A DNA stretch of 64,000 nucleotides from HGM04593 sp045660825 (GTDB lineage Bacteria > Bacteroidota > Bacteroidia > Bacteroidales > Bacteroidaceae): assembly GCA_045660825.1 (NCBI GenBank), contig JAZREN010000069.1, forward strand, positions 1-64,000, in the 5' to 3' direction. Positions 61,795 to 64,000 of the stretch are shown piece by piece. The notes beneath the pieces were generated by a model. The model was given only the letters and a program-made list of their open reading frames with translations, had not been told where the DNA came from and made no database searches. How positions within the stretch are numbered: position 1 is the stretch's first letter; every line of letters starts with the position of its first letter. Position numbers and translations under genes: made by a program.

Positions 61795-62949
61795 ATGAAG
61801 ATATTCTGCATACTCAGCACATCAAGCCTCACGGGTGGGAGTTCTCTCTCCTTTGTACAATATTGTACTGAAATCAATCAAAGGGAGGATGTTGATCTTG
61901 TAGTGTCCGTACCTTGCAAAGGTCCTGCATACGATTATTTGAAAAATCTGAATATCAAGACAGAAATTGTCCCGACACGATTTAACATCTATCCCAAAGC
62001 AACCAAAAGAAATTTCCTGTTCACGCCAATCAAGTTACTGCGACACCTCATTCAAAATAAAAAACAGGAACGCACGCTTTTAGAAACCGTAAAAAGACAT
62101 AATCCCGATATTATATACACAAACGTCGGTGTTGTAAATATTGGGTACAACGTCGCGGAAAAATTACATATCCCGCACGTGTATCATTTACGCGAATACC
62201 AAGACTTGGATTTTGGAATGAAAATAATTCCGTCACGACGTCATTTTATTAAAAACTTACAGAACAGTTACACTATTTGCATAACAAAAGGTATACAAGA
62301 GCATTTTCATCTAACAAGCAACACAAATTCAAGGGTTATATACAATGGGCTCCTGACATTATGCAAAAAAGAAAACGACAACAGAGAAAAAACGTTTCTT
62401 TTTGTCGGGCGTCTAGCTGAAGAGAAGAATCCGTTGGATGTAATTCATGCTTTCAATGCTTTTTGCAAAACAAATGAAGATTATAAGCTCCTATTAGCGG
62501 GTAGCGCAGTGTCACAAGATGAGTACAATAAGTTGTTGAGATATTGCGAAGAAAATAATTTAAAAGACAAAGTCTGTTTTCTTGGAGCACGCAGTGATGT
62601 TGACCAGTTAATGCAAAAAGCCTATGCTGTTGTTGTCGCATCTAAATTTGAGGGGTTCGGGCGTGTTACCACTGAAGCAATGCTAAACGGCTGTCTTGTC
62701 ATTGGCCGAAATACAACCGGAACAAAAGAACAATTTGACAACGGATTGTCGCTAACAGGTGAAGAAATTGGAATCAGATTTGAAGGAGATGATGATTTAT
62801 GTGAGAAGATGCTTGTTGCCACTTCTCTTACTAAAGAGAAATACAATGAATATACAAAGCGTGCAAAAACAGTTGTTGAGAAGTTGTACACTCCTCAAAA
62901 ATGCTCAGACGATATTTATAACTTTTTCAAGTACATTTTAGAACAATAA
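61795..62949 (+). CDS. Glycosyltransferase family 4
   Basis: The 384-residue GT-B enzyme shows SSLTGGSSLSFVQYC at the N-terminus, the hinge FLFVGRLAEEKNPLDVIHAF, and the E-x7-E motif region KFEGFGRVTTEAMLNGCLVIG near residues 282-302. It is retaining and probably adds one repeat-unit sugar. Its TAA overlaps the start of the last GT by one base. Confidence 0.93.
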   Translation: MKIFCILSTSSLTGGSSLSFVQYCTEINQREDVDLVVSVPCKGPAYDYLKNLNIKTEIVPTRFNIYPKATKRNFLFTPIKLLRHLIQNKKQERTLLETVKRHNPDIIYTNVGVVNIGYNVAEKLHIPHVYHLREYQDLDFGMKIIPSRRHFIKNLQNSYTICITKGIQEHFHLTSNTNSRVIYNGLLTLCKKENDNREKTFLFVGRLAEEKNPLDVIHAFNAFCKTNEDYKLLLAGSAVSQDEYNKLLRYCEENNLKDKVCFLGARSDVDQLMQKAYAVVVASKFEGFGRVTTEAMLNGCLVIGRNTTGTKEQFDNGLSLTGEEIGIRFEGDDDLCEKMLVATSLTKEKYNEYTKRAKTVVEKLYTPQKCSDDIYNFFKYILEQ

Positions 62950-63917
62950 TGACCAATCTCACCCTTGCCATTTGCGTTTATAACGCCGAGAAATATATAA
63001 AGGAAACACTTGAAAGTGTTATGGCGCAGACTATGCAAGATTTTCAACTGCTTATAGTCAACGATTGCAGTACCGACAATAGCATTGCCGTAATTGAGCA
63101 GTTTTTCGCCGAACACCCAAGACAATATGAAATAATAACACTTGAGAAGAATGGAGGTATTGCAAACGCAAGAAATTTTGCAATATCTTACGCTAAAACC
63201 AAATACCTTCTTTTCATAGACTCTGATGATTTGTTGGAGTCGACACTTGTTGAAAAAGAGTACACAGCAATAACCAGTGATAATGATTTGATTGGAGTAT
63301 CCTGCTGGAATGACTTCATTGATGCCAAAGGCAGGAGAGTACATGGCGGAACCTTCTTGGGTGAAAAGACAAAGGAGGCTTTCATTGAGAAGGCAAGCAA
63401 GAGGAAACTGATATTCCTTCCCATCCATACAATGTTCAACAGGGAGTATGCCATAAAAGCCGGCAGCATCTGCATCAAGGGTTTCCCCGAAGGCAAGCCA
63501 CGCTATCAGGATTTCTGTGAGGAATTGGATATGTGGACAAGAATGAGCGATTTCCACACTGATGGAAAAGCAATAATTGTACTGCCCGAGGTTTTGTATC
63601 ATTACCGTAAAATGGATGGACTCTCATCCAACCATTTCAACATGATACTGAAGATGCGCTACACAAAGCAAAACCTTTTGAGGCGCCGCAGTGAGGAAAA
63701 AGAGCTAACTTTCATTGAGTTCTATGAATCTTTGAGCGAGAAGGAGATTAAGAAACTGAAAAAGGATGCAAAGGCAGCCGATGCCCTGCGCAACGGAGTC
63801 TTCTACCTCAAGCGCAAGAATATATTCAAGGCCGCATGGGAGATTATGAAATCAATTTACTACCGCCCTGGATACATCCTTGACAAATTAAAACATAACT
63901 TCTTCAAGAAGAAATAA
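62949..63917 (+). CDS. Glycosyltransferase family 2
   Basis: The 322-residue GT-A enzyme has LTLAICVYNAEKYIKETLESV, IVNDCSTDNS, and the FIDSDDLLE metal motif near residue 93, then HTMFNREYAIKAGSI. It is the last gene of the locus in the window, and the repeat-family left end begins 11 bases after its stop. Base composition at its 3' end returns toward that of the earlier conserved genes. Confidence 0.92.
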   Translation: MTNLTLAICVYNAEKYIKETLESVMAQTMQDFQLLIVNDCSTDNSIAVIEQFFAEHPRQYEIITLEKNGGIANARNFAISYAKTKYLLFIDSDDLLESTLVEKEYTAITSDNDLIGVSCWNDFIDAKGRRVHGGTFLGEKTKEAFIEKASKRKLIFLPIHTMFNREYAIKAGSICIKGFPEGKPRYQDFCEELDMWTRMSDFHTDGKAIIVLPEVLYHYRKMDGLSSNHFNMILKMRYTKQNLLRRRSEEKELTFIEFYESLSEKEIKKLKKDAKAADALRNGVFYLKRKNIFKAAWEIMKSIYYRPGYILDKLKHNFFKKK

Positions 63918-63927
63918 TGATTTAATT

Positions 63928-64000
63928 ATTTAAGACATAAGAACAGAAGAAACTCTCAGCTATGGGATAAGCAAGTCGCATAGTTTCACTTGCGACGATA
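63928..64000 (+). repeat. Third copy of the repeat family, left end, cut by the window
   Basis: ATTTAAGACATAAGAACAGA and the next bases match copy 2's left end at 23 of 24 positions. About 25 bases further, 63978-63995 is the exact reverse complement of 46824-46841 in copy 1 (18 bases) and forms the loop of a small hairpin (GTCGCA at 63975-63980 with TGCGAC at 63991-63996). The right end lies outside the window. Confidence 0.7.

Overview
The window is a chromosomal segment of a Bacteroidota bacterium, most likely order Bacteroidales (Bacteroides/Prevotella-like). The evidence is a fused str-S10 ribosomal operon without tuf, B12-dependent ribonucleotide reductase, Bacteroidales-type families (DUF4831, DUF3256, DUF4254, UpxY antiterminator), and promoters of the TTTG-N19-21-TAnnTTTG type. 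No tRNA, rRNA, transposase or CRISPR array was seen.

Layout. Positions 1-8406 (minus strand) run rpsL, rpsG, fusA, rpsJ, rplC, rplD, rplW, rplB, rpsS, rplV, rpsC, rplP, rpmC, rpsQ and the first 14 codons of rplN. Positions 8.7-13.5 kb (minus) hold hpt, adk, obgE and a large EF-hand-like membrane protein of unknown role. Positions 13.7-18.1 kb (plus) hold a DUF4831 protein, ffh, folD and a CapA-like protein. Positions 18.1-24.4 kb (minus) form a tight housekeeping run: recF, DUF721, nucleoside transporter, bifunctional-nuclease-like protein, rsmE, truA, EamA transporter and DUF3256. Then follow a TPR protein and ribH (plus), cdd-PTP-ruvC (minus), a LysM glucosaminidase (plus), divIC/ftsB-like and a membrane protein (minus), dnaX, dnaA, the B12-dependent RNR and folB (plus), acpP-fabF-rnc and pdxB (minus).

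From 40.0 kb to the end everything reads plus and is devoted to surface polysaccharide. A promoter at 40.02 kb drives DUF4254, a GT9 heptosyltransferase-like protein and a methyltransferase. A terminator overlapping a second promoter at 42.56 kb precedes a capsule operon: UpxY antiterminator, Wza-like export lipoprotein, Wzc-like tyrosine autokinase, CpsB/YwqE-type phosphatase, Wzx flippase, several GT2/GT4 glycosyltransferases, a fucosyltransferase-like protein, a beta-propeller glycosidase-like membrane protein, a HAD-containing 627-residue protein, a Wzy-like polymerase and a hexapeptide acetyltransferase. This is a Wzx/Wzy-dependent capsule or exopolysaccharide locus.

The most unusual part is 46.6-47.8 kb, between the kinase and phosphatase genes. 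A small GxxExxY-family gene lies there between two copies of a non-coding, strongly hairpin-forming repeat with related inverted termini. A third left end of the same family appears at 63.93 kb, just after the last glycosyltransferase. The two sites bracket the AT-richer, serotype-type part of the locus, while genes 40.1-46.6 kb use distinctly C-ending codons. The phosphatase gene also carries an in-frame GC-rich palindromic insertion encoding about 20 extra residues. These repeats may mark, and perhaps help exchange or express, the variable capsule cassette; that is inference from one window.
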